From Oscillospiraceae bacterium (GTDB lineage Bacteria > Bacillota > Clostridia > Oscillospirales > Ruminococcaceae): a stretch of DNA of 64,000 nt. The stretch lies in NCBI GenBank assembly GCA_021199355.1, contig JAJQIF010000009.1, forward strand, positions 487,792 through 551,791, in the 5' to 3' direction. The notes beneath the pieces were generated by a model. It had not been told where the DNA came from and ran no database searches. It saw only the letters and a program-made list of their open reading frames with translations. Below are positions 38,926 through 50,870 of the stretch, piece by piece. The stretch's first letter is position 1. Every line of letters begins with the position of its first letter. The translations under genes were made by a program, and so were the position numbers.

Positions 38926-39825
38926 TCAGTCGCCGAGACCGAAGTTTTTAATCAAAGCGTCTCTGTTACGCCAATTTTCCTTGACCTTCACCCAGAGTTT
39001 GAGGTTCGTTTTTATCATGAAGAACCTCTCGATATCCTCTCTCGCAAGCTGACCGACTTTCTTGAGCATAGCTTCGTTTTTGCCGATGATGATGCCTTTG
39101 TGAGACTCTTTTTCGCAGTATATAGTTGCTACTACATCCATGATGCTCTCACCCGAACGGGTGTCTCTTTCCTGCAAGCTCTCGACGCTTACTGCGATTC
39201 CGTGCGGAACCTCATCGGAAAGCAATTCAAGAAGCTTTTCTCTTATCATTTCGGAGATTATTACACGCTCCGGCTGATTGGTAAATTTGTCGTCCGGGAA
39301 ATAATGCGGTCCCTTTACCGTGTGCTTTGAAATAGCATCAAGTATGATATCGAGCCCGTCCGAGTTAATAGCACTTATCGGGATAACGGAATCGAAATCA
39401 TAGAGTGCCGCATATTCGGCAATGACAGGAATCAGATCCTCTTTATTCTCAAACAGGTCGACTTTATTAATGACAAGAATAACGGGAGTTCTGGATGCGT
39501 GAAGCGACGCTAAAAGCGTTTTCTCGGCTTCTCCCACCTTTTTCGTTGAATCAACAACCAACAAAGCGCAATCTACCGAGCTTACAGAGTTATCAATAGC
39601 CTTGAGCATGTATTCGGAAAGCTTGTCCCTTGAGCGGTGCATTCCCGGAGTATCCATGAAGACATACTGAATATCTCCTCTTGTGAGAACGCCTGTAATC
39701 TTGGTTCTCGTTGTCTGGGGCTTCGAGCTTACCGCCGCTATCTTTTCGCCGACGAGAGCGTTTATGAGGGATGACTTCCCCGCATTCGGTCTTCCGACGA
39801 TTGTTACAAATGAATTTTCTGTCAC
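38926..39825 (-). CDS. era: GTPase Era
   Basis: GRPNAGKSSLINALVG, DTPGMH, NKVD and KH domain. Confidence 0.98.
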   Translation of the reverse strand: MTENSFVTIVGRPNAGKSSLINALVGEKIAAVSSKPQTTRTKITGVLTRGDIQYVFMDTPGMHRSRDKLSEYMLKAIDNSVSSVDCALLVVDSTKKVGEAEKTLLASLHASRTPVILVINKVDLFENKEDLIPVIAEYAALYDFDSVIPISAINSDGLDIILDAISKHTVKGPHYFPDDKFTNQPERVIISEMIREKLLELLSDEVPHGIAVSVESLQERDTRSGESIMDVVATIYCEKESHKGIIIGKNEAMLKKVGQLAREDIERFFMIKTNLKLWVKVKENWRNRDALIKNFGLGD

Positions 39826-40367
39826 TTAGCTTCTTCCTCCACTGATTGTAAATCGTCCTTGGAATGAACAGGATGCAAAAGTATCTCTCCGCTTTCATAT
39901 CCAAGTGAACGCATGATTTCTTTTTCTTTTAAGCGCATCTCCTTGGTTTCCGGTCCGTCCTCGTCGGGATGGTCGTATCCCAGCAGATGAAGCATAGAAT
40001 GGACAACCAGGAATGCTATTTCTCTTTCCGTAGAATGATTATTGTCCACCGCCTGTTCAGCAGCCTTTTCCGTGGAAATAATTATGTCTCCGAGCATATA
40101 GCAATCGCTGTCGGGATTCAAATCGAACTCGCAGTTGTCGGCAAGCGGGAAAGACAAAACATCCGTAGGAGCATCTATATTGCGATACTGAGCGTTTAAC
40201 TCTTTTATAACGTCATTTGTCACAAATGAAATGCTTATCTCGCAGTTTTCATCAAAGCCCACACAGCAAAGAGAGCACTTGCAACAGGAGCGCAGTAGCT
40301 TCCTGAATTCCTTTGTTATCGGTATATACTTCTGCTCGTTATTAAACGCAACTCTAAGCCTTCTCAC
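39822..40367 (-). CDS. ybeY: Endoribonuclease YbeY
   Basis: VLSFPLAD; HSMLHLLGYDHPDEDG metal site. Confidence 0.95.
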   Translation of the reverse strand: MRRLRVAFNNEQKYIPITKEFRKLLRSCCKCSLCCVGFDENCEISISFVTNDVIKELNAQYRNIDAPTDVLSFPLADNCEFDLNPDSDCYMLGDIIISTEKAAEQAVDNNHSTEREIAFLVVHSMLHLLGYDHPDEDGPETKEMRLKEKEIMRSLGYESGEILLHPVHSKDDLQSVEEEAK

Positions 40368-41334
40368 GAGTCTTTTTCATCCTTTCTCTGTTGTTGTACT
40401 GCTCATACGCCTTGACAATATCCTGAACAAGCTTGTGTCTTACGACATCCTTTTCGGAAAAGTGAATTATCCCTATGTCAGGAACATTCTTCAGTACCTT
40501 GACAGCCTCTATGAGTCCTGATTTCCTTGGGTCTGGCAAATCAATCTGGGTTACATCTCCGGTGATAACCATCTTGCTGTTAAAGCCGAGACGGGTTAAG
40601 AACATCTTCATCTGTTCCGGCGACGTGTTCTGCGCTTCATCCAGAATTACAAACGCTTCGTCAAGAGTTCTGCCTCTCATATAAGCAAGAGGCGCGACCT
40701 CAATATTTCCTCTTTCCTGATACTTGGCGAACGATTCGGCTCCGAGCATTTCGAAAAGCGCATCATAAAGCGGTCTTAAGTATGGGTCAACCTTTGTCTG
40801 CAGGTCTCCCGGAAGAAAACCAAGCTTCTCCCCTGCTTCAACGGCAGGACGAGTGAGAATAATCTTATTTATGCTGTGAGACTTGAATGCTCTTACAGCC
40901 ATTGAAACAGCGAGATATGTTTTTCCGGTTCCGGCAGGACCTACTCCAAATGTGATTGTATTTGAATCTATGGCATCAATATATTTCTTCTGACCAAGAG
41001 TCTTGGGCTTGATTGTTTTGCCGGTGGCAGTGACGCAGATTCCGCCGTCGGAAAGCTTCGCGATTTCATCCGCCGAGGCTTCATCACCCATAGACAGAAC
41101 ATACCTGACCTGCTGAGGAGAAATTTCATCACCGTTTTCCAGTATTTTAAGCAAAGCAACTATGCACTTATAGGCTTTTTCGACTTCGTTATCAAGACCA
41201 ATAACCTTGATATTACCGCCTCTTGTGACGATATTAACCCCGAGTTCATCCTGAATCAGGCGGATATTTTCGTCCTGACTTCCGAAAAGCCCCTGTATCA
41301 GACCGACATTTGTTACAGCCAGAGATTTCTCCAT
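40354..41334 (-). CDS. phoH: PhoH family protein (start corrected)
   Basis: GPAGTGKTYLAVSMAVRAF, AFVILDEAQNTSPEQMKMFLTRLG; ATG at 41334 after aaggaagg. Confidence 0.95.
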   Translation of the reverse strand: MEKSLAVTNVGLIQGLFGSQDENIRLIQDELGVNIVTRGGNIKVIGLDNEVEKAYKCIVALLKILENGDEISPQQVRYVLSMGDEASADEIAKLSDGGICVTATGKTIKPKTLGQKKYIDAIDSNTITFGVGPAGTGKTYLAVSMAVRAFKSHSINKIILTRPAVEAGEKLGFLPGDLQTKVDPYLRPLYDALFEMLGAESFAKYQERGNIEVAPLAYMRGRTLDEAFVILDEAQNTSPEQMKMFLTRLGFNSKMVITGDVTQIDLPDPRKSGLIEAVKVLKNVPDIGIIHFSEKDVVRHKLVQDIVKAYEQYNNRERMKKTREKA

Positions 41335-41377
41335 ATATACACATCCTTCCTTGAAATGCACTTCCCTTTCCACTATT

Positions 41378-41406
41378 ATTATACCAGATAAAGCGGGATA
41401 TTTCAA
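41378..41406 (-). promoter_or_regulatory. Sigma-A-like promoter of phoH
   Basis: Minus strand TTGAAA(41406-41401)-N17-TATAAT(41383-41378); the -35 box overlaps the yqfD terminator loop. Confidence 0.6.
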
Positions 41407-41414
41407 TATCCCGC
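41393..41414 (-). terminator. Intrinsic terminator after yqfD
   Basis: GCGGGATAT-TGAA-ATATCCCGC followed by TTTATC on the minus strand. Confidence 0.65.
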
Positions 41415-41430
41415 CGTCAATATAAATCAA

Positions 41431-42600
41431 TTATTTCGCGAATATCGGGCTCTCTATGCCGATATCTCCCTTCAAAGTATAGGTACAAGTAAGAACAACC
41501 GAACTGTCGGTTTTCTCAACCGCTACGTCCTTATTCATAATCTCATAATCTCCTATCAGATTCTCTTCGTAATTTTCAAGCTTTTCATAAACGATTTCTT
41601 CCGCCTCGTCCAATGTGTAGATATTCAGCTTATATATCTGCTCGGTATATTCGGTTGTAGTGATTCCAATAGGCAGTTCAATTCCGAAAAGGTTAAAATT
41701 AGCTCTATATGTATCCGTGATATAAGAACCACTGAGCACATTTAAGTTCGGAATAAGTATATCAATATCAAATATGCTTAGACTTTTAGCGTAGTAAGTC
41801 TCACCATCGACCACTTTTCTGTCGTAAATGCTCTGCTCAAACGTGACAATTCTTTCAAAAACAGCGGTGATGTTTGCAATAGAATGATAGTAATAAGTCC
41901 TGCCGCTTCCCCTTTCAACATATCCGCTTACAAGCAAATCTCCTTTCGCAACAGCATCACCTATCAATATCTCAAGATGCCCGACAAGAACATTGATATC
42001 CACTATCTGTGCATCCTCGGTGGCGATTATATTGCATGGAATCCTGCCTTCGTCGGTCTTTACCTTCTCGACAACTGTCCTCAGATTTACCGTAACAACG
42101 GAACCGCTGTTGCCGATAGACACCCAAGATATATCGTCGTCAATCTCAAAAAGTCTTGTTTGAAGCTTAAGAAAGTTGAGATTCGGGATAAATGCACCCG
42201 CCTTTAGTCCTTCTTCTTCGAGAATTCCTCTTACTTCATAAATGATGCTTTCGTCATCGGTTCCGACAATTCTGATGCTGAAAACAATATTAGACAGGTA
42301 AAAAGAAAGAAGGATAGAAACAAGAATACCGACAGCAAAGCCGTATCTCTTCCGATATTTACGGAGATGAAAATAGACACCCTTGCGAGAAGTAATCTCC
42401 AGAACACAGTTGTTTTGATATGAAATATCTTCAAGCTTCTTTTCATAATAAAACGGAAGTGTAGCATAAACCGTATCGCCTTTAGTGTCAAGTGAAATCA
42501 CTTTGCATTCTTTTCTCAAGCGATTTATGACAGTTCCCATATCAAAGCCATCAACTCTGACAGTAATAATTCCAATCAAGCGCATAAAAAGCAGACTCAT
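41431..42600 (-). CDS. yqfD: Sporulation protein YqfD
   Basis: Size, single TM, position between yqfC and phoH. Confidence 0.9.
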   Translation of the reverse strand: MSLLFMRLIGIITVRVDGFDMGTVINRLRKECKVISLDTKGDTVYATLPFYYEKKLEDISYQNNCVLEITSRKGVYFHLRKYRKRYGFAVGILVSILLSFYLSNIVFSIRIVGTDDESIIYEVRGILEEEGLKAGAFIPNLNFLKLQTRLFEIDDDISWVSIGNSGSVVTVNLRTVVEKVKTDEGRIPCNIIATEDAQIVDINVLVGHLEILIGDAVAKGDLLVSGYVERGSGRTYYYHSIANITAVFERIVTFEQSIYDRKVVDGETYYAKSLSIFDIDILIPNLNVLSGSYITDTYRANFNLFGIELPIGITTTEYTEQIYKLNIYTLDEAEEIVYEKLENYEENLIGDYEIMNKDVAVEKTDSSVVLTCTYTLKGDIGIESPIFAK

Positions 42601-42878
42601 AGTATCTTCGCACCGCCTTTTGAGATTTCTACGGATGTAATTTTACCGGTAAGCGTAACCGAACGGTCGGTATATGCGGATATTTTCAGATTCTCTCCCC
42701 AGACAACCACTTCATTTGCCCCGGCTTTAACTTTTACCATGATTTCGTTGCACTCTAAAACATCGGAAACATTTTCAATCAAAGCCTCATCATTGCCCGA
42801 CACCGTGACATATGATTCGTAATAAGCATATTTTCTAGCCCGATTTTTAAGCTCAGGCAGTATGGATTTAATATTCAA
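42597..42878 (-). CDS. yqfC: Sporulation protein YqfC (TTG start proposed)
   Basis: Small YabP/YqfC-like protein (YVTVSGNDEALIENVSDVLECNEIMVKV); ORF-track start 42896 includes the SD aagggag. Confidence 0.85.
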   Translation of the reverse strand: MNIKSILPELKNRARKYAYYESYVTVSGNDEALIENVSDVLECNEIMVKVKAGANEVVVWGENLKISAYTDRSVTLTGKITSVEISKGGAKIL

Positions 42879-42896
42879 TAGAATCACTCCCTTCAA

Positions 42897-42925
42897 TTAT
42901 ACTGCTGAAAATCCAAGCATAGAAT
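42897..42925 (+). promoter_or_regulatory. Candidate sigma-E promoter of ylbJ-like gene
   Basis: TTATACT-N14-CATAGAAT, same -10 octamer and spacing as the spoIIIA promoter. Confidence 0.5.
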
Positions 42926-42952
42926 TGTAAAAACCGAAAAGAAGGTCAAGCC

Positions 42953-43945
42953 ATGAAAAATGTTTTGAACGGGCTGTTTGTAGTGTTGGTAATTGCGGTT
43001 CTCGTGTTATCATTGGTACATATTGATGAAGTAAAAGACGGCATCATCACATCTATGGAGAACTGTGTTATAAACATAGTGCCTTCGCTCTTCCTCAACA
43101 GCGTTCTTTCAGGTGTATTGATAAAGTGCTCGGGAGCATTTAAGCCAAAGAAAATTTCATATGCAAATTACGGGATATTTCTTGCTTTTCTCCTCGGAAA
43201 TATTTGCGGATATCCGATAGGTGCAAAGATACTCAGTGACATTGTAAAGGAAAATGCAATTACATCAGAACATGCAGAAATTGCAATCTGCTTTTCATTT
43301 GCTTCCGGTCCGGCATATATTTTGGGAATAGTCAGTACAGCCTTATTTCATAGCAAGCTTTTAGGCTTCACAGCGTTTATTTCGATATTTTTATCAAATA
43401 TGCTTTTATATATGATTTGTACAGTCAAATTTAAATTCAAATCGAATGTTAATATCATCTGTAAAGGCATTTCACTTACAGACACTGTAATGGAATCTAT
43501 AGGTTCTTCTGCCAATTCTATGATTTCGATATGTTCGGCAATAGTGTTCTTTTCAGCACTTCTCTCACTCTTGCCGTCACTGAATCCCGTTATATCCGCA
43601 ATTTTTGAGATATCAAATATTATTTCACTTCAAGGAAACGGAATTCTATTCTTTGTATTGACTACATTACTTTTGTCATTCGGCGGATTATGTGTGCACA
43701 TGCAAATTATATGTCTTTCATGCGGAAGCTATAGCTTCAAGTGGTTTTATATCACCAGACCGATCCAGTTATTATTAACCGCTCTATTCTCCTCTCTCGG
43801 CTATCTTATCGTGCAGAACCATATAAGCCTCGAAACCGGTGCAACCAACAGCATTGAATTCTCGAGTACGGGAAGCATTATTCCGTTTGTATGCGTTTCC
43901 GGAATGGTTTTAATCGCTCTGACATATAGAAAAAGCGACCGCTGA
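42953..43945 (+). CDS. ylbJ: Sporulation integral membrane protein YlbJ-like
   Basis: Polytopic; ENCVINIVPSLFLNSVLSGVL, GNICGYPIGAKILSD, SFASGPAYILGIV gate-domain-like motifs. Confidence 0.75.
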   Translation: MKNVLNGLFVVLVIAVLVLSLVHIDEVKDGIITSMENCVINIVPSLFLNSVLSGVLIKCSGAFKPKKISYANYGIFLAFLLGNICGYPIGAKILSDIVKENAITSEHAEIAICFSFASGPAYILGIVSTALFHSKLLGFTAFISIFLSNMLLYMICTVKFKFKSNVNIICKGISLTDTVMESIGSSANSMISICSAIVFFSALLSLLPSLNPVISAIFEISNIISLQGNGILFFVLTTLLLSFGGLCVHMQIICLSCGSYSFKWFYITRPIQLLLTALFSSLGYLIVQNHISLETGATNSIEFSSTGSIIPFVCVSGMVLIALTYRKSDR

Positions 43946-43958
43946 AACAGCAGTCGCT
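43934..43958. terminator. Intrinsic terminator overlapping the ylbJ-like stop codon
   Basis: AGCGAC-C-GCTG-AAA-CAGC-A-GTCGCT then cttt; convergent with gatB. Confidence 0.65.
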
Positions 43959-43978
43959 CTTTAGTCTTTATAATTTGA

Positions 43979-45412
43979 TTATTCTTCAAGAAGCTTCAGA
44001 ACAAGTTCCTTCATGACAGCGGGATTTGCCTTGCCTTTGGAAGCCTTCATGCACTGACCTACAAGGTAGCCGAGAGCGTTCGTCTTGCCGCTCTTGTAAT
44101 CTGATACCGACTTTTCGTTCTGGAAAACAACCTCAGCGGCAATCTTCTCAAGAGACGAAACATCCGATATCTGCGACAGAGAATTCTTCTCGATGAACTC
44201 ATCAATATCGGCATCGTCACTCATAACGGCGTCGAAGACTTTCTTTCCTGCGGCAGTGGAAATCTTACCGGAGTCGATATAGTTGACAATCTTTGCAAGC
44301 TTTTCGGGAGTAAGATTCGTCTCGTGAATGTCAGTTCCATCGTTCATAAGCTTAGAAATCTCTCCAAGAATCCAGTTTGAAAGGAGCTTGCCCGACTTGC
44401 AATCGGCTTCGAGCGTCTTATCAAACAGCTCAGCTTTTTCGGGAACGTCGACAATCATTGCGGCATCGTTATATGAAAGCCCACAGGTGTCAATGTATCT
44501 CATTATTCTGGCGTTAGGAAGCTCGGGGAGAGTATCTTTCAGATACTGCACCTTCTCCTCGGAAACTACTATTGTTCCGAGGTCAGGCTCGGGGAAATAT
44601 CTGTAATCCTGAGCATCCTCTTTTGAGCGCATCGAAACGCTTTCGCCCTTGGCGTCGTCCCATCTCCTTGTTTTCTGAGTTATCGTACCACCGGCTTCAA
44701 GCACTTCGATCTGGCGGTTGGCTTCGTAATCTATGCCATGAACGACCGCTGAAAAGCTGTTGACGTTCTTCATTTCGCATCTCGTGCCGAGAGGTTCACC
44801 TGGCTTGTGAACAGAAACGTTGACATCGCATCTTATTGAGCCCTCCTGCATCTTGCAGTCGGAAATGTCAATATATCTGAGGATCGAACGGATAGTTTCG
44901 AGATATGCCTTAGCTTCGTCCGAGCTTCTCATATCCGGTCTTGAAACAATCTCAATAAGCGGAACTCCGCAACGGTTGAAGTCTACGAGAGAACCGTCAA
45001 ACTTATCAGAGTGAAGAAGCTTTCCTGCATCCTCCTCGATGTGAATACGCTCAACACCGATTCTCTTTGTCTCACCGTCAACAATAATATCTAAGTAACC
45101 ATCATGGCACAGCGGAATATCAGCCTGCGAAATCTGATAGGACTTCGGAAGGTCGGGATAAAAATAGTTCTTTCTGTCCTGCTTGCAGATCCTGTTAATC
45201 CCACAGTTAAGAGCATGACCCATCTTTATAGCATATTCTACGACCTTTTCGTTGAGAGTAGGGAGAGTTCCGGGCATTCCGAGGCAAATTGGGCAAACCT
45301 GAGTATTTACCTCGAGCCCGAAGGAGTTTTTGCAGTTGCAGTAAATCTTAGTTGCGGTGTTGAGCTCAGCATGAACCTCCAGACCGACAACAACTTCATA
45401 GCCTCTTATCAT
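43979..45412 (-). CDS. gatB: Asp-tRNA(Asn)/Glu-tRNA(Gln) amidotransferase subunit B
   Basis: [34 protein letters not shown]. Confidence 0.98.
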   Translation of the reverse strand: MIRGYEVVVGLEVHAELNTATKIYCNCKNSFGLEVNTQVCPICLGMPGTLPTLNEKVVEYAIKMGHALNCGINRICKQDRKNYFYPDLPKSYQISQADIPLCHDGYLDIIVDGETKRIGVERIHIEEDAGKLLHSDKFDGSLVDFNRCGVPLIEIVSRPDMRSSDEAKAYLETIRSILRYIDISDCKMQEGSIRCDVNVSVHKPGEPLGTRCEMKNVNSFSAVVHGIDYEANRQIEVLEAGGTITQKTRRWDDAKGESVSMRSKEDAQDYRYFPEPDLGTIVVSEEKVQYLKDTLPELPNARIMRYIDTCGLSYNDAAMIVDVPEKAELFDKTLEADCKSGKLLSNWILGEISKLMNDGTDIHETNLTPEKLAKIVNYIDSGKISTAAGKKVFDAVMSDDADIDEFIEKNSLSQISDVSSLEKIAAEVVFQNEKSVSDYKSGKTNALGYLVGQCMKASKGKANPAVMKELVLKLLEE

Positions 45413-46887
45413 AGCTCTACCCCCTTACTCGCAATTACAGGCGCTCTGAAACCGCCAAAACCGCACTCATGAGCATACGCCACATTAAGAATTGTTTTCT
45501 CGTCAAAGCTTCTGCCGATTATCTGCATACCATAGGGCAAACCGGTTTCGGAATAGCCGCAAGGCACGCTGACTGCGGGAAGACCGGCGATATTAACGGT
45601 AACGGTGCAGATATCTGCCGAATACATCGCAAGCGGGTCATCCATCTTGTCACCAAATTTGAAGGCTTCAAACGGAGACGTGGGAGTAATAATCACGTCT
45701 ACATCGTTAAACGCGCTGTCAAATTCAGAGCGAATTCTCTTCTGCAAGAGCTTTGCCTTTTTGTAATAGGCATCATAGTACCCTGAACTGAGTACAAAGG
45801 TACCGAGTATTATTCTTCTCTTGACTTCTCTTCCGAAGCCTTCGCTTCTCGTTCTCTCATACATATCCATGAGGTTTTCGGGATTTTCGCAACGATAGCC
45901 GTACTTTACGCCGTCAAATCTTGCAAGATTTGATGAAGCCTCGGCACAGGCAATTATATAATAAGCGGAAAGGGCATAGTCAGTGGACGGAAGAGAAATC
46001 TCTTTAACAGTTGCTCCCCTGCTCTCAAGAGCCTTGACAGAGCTCATAACAGCCTCTTTTACTTCCGGCTTGATACCGTCGCCGAAGTATTCCTTCGGAA
46101 TGCCTATCTTAAGTCCACGGACATCACCGTCAAGGGTTCCGCTTATGGGAGCATAATCTCTTCTTGCACTGGTGGCATCCATAGAATCATGCCCGCAAAT
46201 GACATCAAAAAGCATTGCCGAGTCCTTGACACTTCTTGTGATAGGACCAATCTGGTCCAAAGATGATGCAAAGGCAACCAAGCCATATCTCGAAACACTG
46301 CCGTATGTAGGCTTGAGCCCGACAACACCGCATAAAGAAGACGGCTGACGGATTGAACCGCCGGTATCCGAGCCGAGAGCCATGACAGCCTCCATAGAAG
46401 CTACAGCCGCCGCAGATCCGCCGGAAGAACCACCGGGAACACAAGAAGTATCAAACGGATTCTTGGTGGGCTGGAAGTAGGACGTTTCGGTAGATGAACC
46501 CATTGCGAACTCATCCATATTTAGCTTACCGGTTATGATTACGCCGGCATTTTTAAGCTTAGTGATAACTGTCGCATCAAAAACGGGAGTATAATTCTCG
46601 AGCATTCTTGAGGCACAAGTCGTCCTGATGCCTGTTGTCGAGATATTGTCTTTGATTCCTATCGGGATTCCCGCAAGAGGAGATAACTCCTCACCGGATG
46701 CTCTTCTTTCGTCTGTTTTCTCAGCCTCTGCAAGTGCCGACTCACGATTTAGCGTCAGATATGCGCCGATAGCAGGCTCGGTCTTTTCGATTCTGTCAAA
46801 CACAGATTCAGTGAGCTCCTTGGATGATATCTCACCTTTACCGAGCATTTCGCTCAGTTCGCACGCTTTATATTCATAAAGTTCCAA
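45409..46887 (-). CDS. gatA: Asp-tRNA(Asn)/Glu-tRNA(Gln) amidotransferase subunit A
   Basis: Amidase signature [24 protein letters not shown]. Confidence 0.98.
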   Translation of the reverse strand: MELYEYKACELSEMLGKGEISSKELTESVFDRIEKTEPAIGAYLTLNRESALAEAEKTDERRASGEELSPLAGIPIGIKDNISTTGIRTTCASRMLENYTPVFDATVITKLKNAGVIITGKLNMDEFAMGSSTETSYFQPTKNPFDTSCVPGGSSGGSAAAVASMEAVMALGSDTGGSIRQPSSLCGVVGLKPTYGSVSRYGLVAFASSLDQIGPITRSVKDSAMLFDVICGHDSMDATSARRDYAPISGTLDGDVRGLKIGIPKEYFGDGIKPEVKEAVMSSVKALESRGATVKEISLPSTDYALSAYYIIACAEASSNLARFDGVKYGYRCENPENLMDMYERTRSEGFGREVKRRIILGTFVLSSGYYDAYYKKAKLLQKRIRSEFDSAFNDVDVIITPTSPFEAFKFGDKMDDPLAMYSADICTVTVNIAGLPAVSVPCGYSETGLPYGMQIIGRSFDEKTILNVAYAHECGFGGFRAPVIASKGVEL

Positions 46888-46899
46888 ATTTCTTCCTCC

Positions 46900-47181
46900 C
46901 TACTCAACAGTCTTCGGCACGACTACACAGCCGGCAACGACCTTTGGAGCATTCTTAAGAATTTCATCACGGGAAAGCTTGCTGTCAGAAAGCTTGTCCT
47001 CTCTTAATTCCATAACGTTACTCTCGTCGACCAATAGCTCGTCGTCAATCTCAGGCATAGCCTCGACCATCTTGATGATGTTGTTCATTTCCTCTGAATA
47101 TCTTGGAAGCTCATCATCGGAAATCCTGATTCTTGCAAGCTTCGCAACGTGCTTGATATCTATATTCGGATTATTTGCCAT
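46900..47181 (-). CDS. gatC: Asp-tRNA(Asn)/Glu-tRNA(Gln) amidotransferase subunit C
   Basis: IDIKHVAKLARIRISDDEL; upstream of gatA. Confidence 0.96.
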   Translation of the reverse strand: MANNPNIDIKHVAKLARIRISDDELPRYSEEMNNIIKMVEAMPEIDDELLVDESNVMELREDKLSDSKLSRDEILKNAPKVVAGCVVVPKTVE

Positions 47182-47217
47182 TTCGTCCGCCTTTCTTTCA
47201 TCTTTAGTATGTCTTCG

Positions 47218-49212
<1,995 letters not shown>

Positions 49213-49851
49213 TTATCCAATATCGGCATATCCTGACGGAATGTCACCGACAATTATTGTCTGTGCTATTACAAAATCCTGTGTGAGAGTAAAGCTTGCC
49301 CTTCTCGGAGGAAGATACGCCTCAGTCTCAACAGTGATTCTTATTATAATGCGATGCAAAACGGTATTTATACCTTCGCTCTCGAATGATGAAATCACTT
49401 CGATAACCGGCACCGATGACTGCATTATCCGAAGCCTCAGGCTCAGTCCCCTTCCGCTTAAATAAGCATTTCCGGTTAAGCTACCTATTGGGACTTTAAT
49501 CTTTGAGGTTCTGAGCTTCTCAAGACCCGAAACCAAGCTATTGCTCAATGAGAGCTTGATTCTGTTTATCTCCGCTGAATCATATTCGACAGCCGTCACA
49601 AATCCGGAATCGCTGAAAGTAAGCCTGACCAAATCGGAATAGCCGATGTCTTCGTTTTCAAAAAGCTCAATGACCGCTTCGTCAACTGCCTTTGCAACCG
49701 ACATTTTTCCATACGACTCCGCCATGTTCATGATAACAGGCTTCAGTGCGGCATTTATAAACAACAGGACAACTACAGCAATCAGAATCAGCATTACTGC
49801 CATTCCCGTATTGCCGCTATCTTTCTTAATTCTGTGCCTGCGTCTCTGCAA
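49213..49851 (-). CDS. yunB: Sporulation protein YunB
   Basis: Single N-terminal TM; ALKPVIMNMAESYGKMSVAKAVDEAV...VPIGSLTGNAYLSGRG; TTG start. Confidence 0.85.
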   Translation of the reverse strand: MQRRRHRIKKDSGNTGMAVMLILIAVVVLLFINAALKPVIMNMAESYGKMSVAKAVDEAVIELFENEDIGYSDLVRLTFSDSGFVTAVEYDSAEINRIKLSLSNSLVSGLEKLRTSKIKVPIGSLTGNAYLSGRGLSLRLRIMQSSVPVIEVISSFESEGINTVLHRIIIRITVETEAYLPPRRASFTLTQDFVIAQTIIVGDIPSGYADIG

Positions 49852-49860
49852 AATATCGCC

Positions 49861-49899
49861 TCCCGTCCCGATAAGACATACTATGCTTTCGGAACGGGA
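49861..49899 (-). repeat. Hairpin in tkt-yunB gap abutting the yunB Shine-Dalgarno
   Basis: Minus strand TCCCGTTCCGA-(17 nt)-TCGGGACGGGA, 11-bp stem with one G.U; SD GGGAGG starts in the 3' arm. Confidence 0.6.
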
Positions 49900-49919
49900 A
49901 ACTGAATATTTCTTGAAAA

Positions 49920-50867
49920 TTATTTGCTTCTCATAGCTTCCTTTACGGTAGCTACAATATTCTCGGAGCAGAGTCCGAATTCCTTGAGAAGCTGAACTGC
50001 GGGACCTGAGTAGCCGAATACATCGTTTACGCCAATCTTTACGACCTTGGTCGGGCAGTTAGCGGAAAGTGTATCGCATACAGCAGAGCCAAGACCGCCG
50101 ATAATGCTGTGCTCTTCGGCAGTGACAACGAGTCCTGTCTCACGGGCCGCCTTGACGATGATTTCCTCATCCAAGGGCTTGATGGTGTGGATGTTGATTA
50201 CTCTTGCGCTGATGCCGTCGTTCTTGAGCTGTTCTGCGGCGACGAGAGCCTCATACACAAGAAGTCCGGTTGCAACGATAGTTACATCGGTTCCTTCTGT
50301 GAGCTGAACGCCCTTGCCAAGCTCAAACTTGTAGGTTTCCTTATCATTGAAGACGGGAGTCGCAAGTCTTCCGAAACGCATATAAACCGGTCCGACATAC
50401 TGGATAGCCGCCTCGATAGCCGCTCTTGCCTCTACATCGTCAGCGGGATTGATGACGGTCATACCGGGGATTGTGCGCATAAGAGCTATGTCCTCGTTGC
50501 ACTGATGTGTAGCACCGTCTTCACCTACAGAAATGCCGGCATGAGTGGCACCAATCTTGACGTTAAGATGCGGATAACCGATAGAGTTTCTTACAATCTC
50601 GTAAGCTCTTCCGGCGGCGAACATTGCGAACGATGAAGCGAAAGGAATCTTTCCTGTCGCGGCAAGACCTGCGGCAACGCCCATCATGTTTGCTTCCTGA
50701 ATTCCGCAATCAATGTGCCTGTCAGGGAACTTCTTCTTGAATATACCTGTCTTGGTTGCGGCGGCGAGGTCGGCATCCAAAACGTAGAGATTTTCGTACT
50801 TATCGCCGAGTTCAGCCAAGGTTTCGCCATAGCTCTCTCGGGTAGCTTTTTTTATAAGTTCGGCCAT
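49920..50867 (-). CDS. Transketolase, C-terminal subunit
   Basis: LDADLAAATKTGIF, DCGIQEANMMGVAAGLA, ATHAGISVGEDGATHQCNEDIALMR. Confidence 0.95.
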   Translation of the reverse strand: MAELIKKATRESYGETLAELGDKYENLYVLDADLAAATKTGIFKKKFPDRHIDCGIQEANMMGVAAGLAATGKIPFASSFAMFAAGRAYEIVRNSIGYPHLNVKIGATHAGISVGEDGATHQCNEDIALMRTIPGMTVINPADDVEARAAIEAAIQYVGPVYMRFGRLATPVFNDKETYKFELGKGVQLTEGTDVTIVATGLLVYEALVAAEQLKNDGISARVINIHTIKPLDEEIIVKAARETGLVVTAEEHSIIGGLGSAVCDTLSANCPTKVVKIGVNDVFGYSGPAVQLLKEFGLCSENIVATVKEAMRSK

Positions 50868-50870
50868 TTC

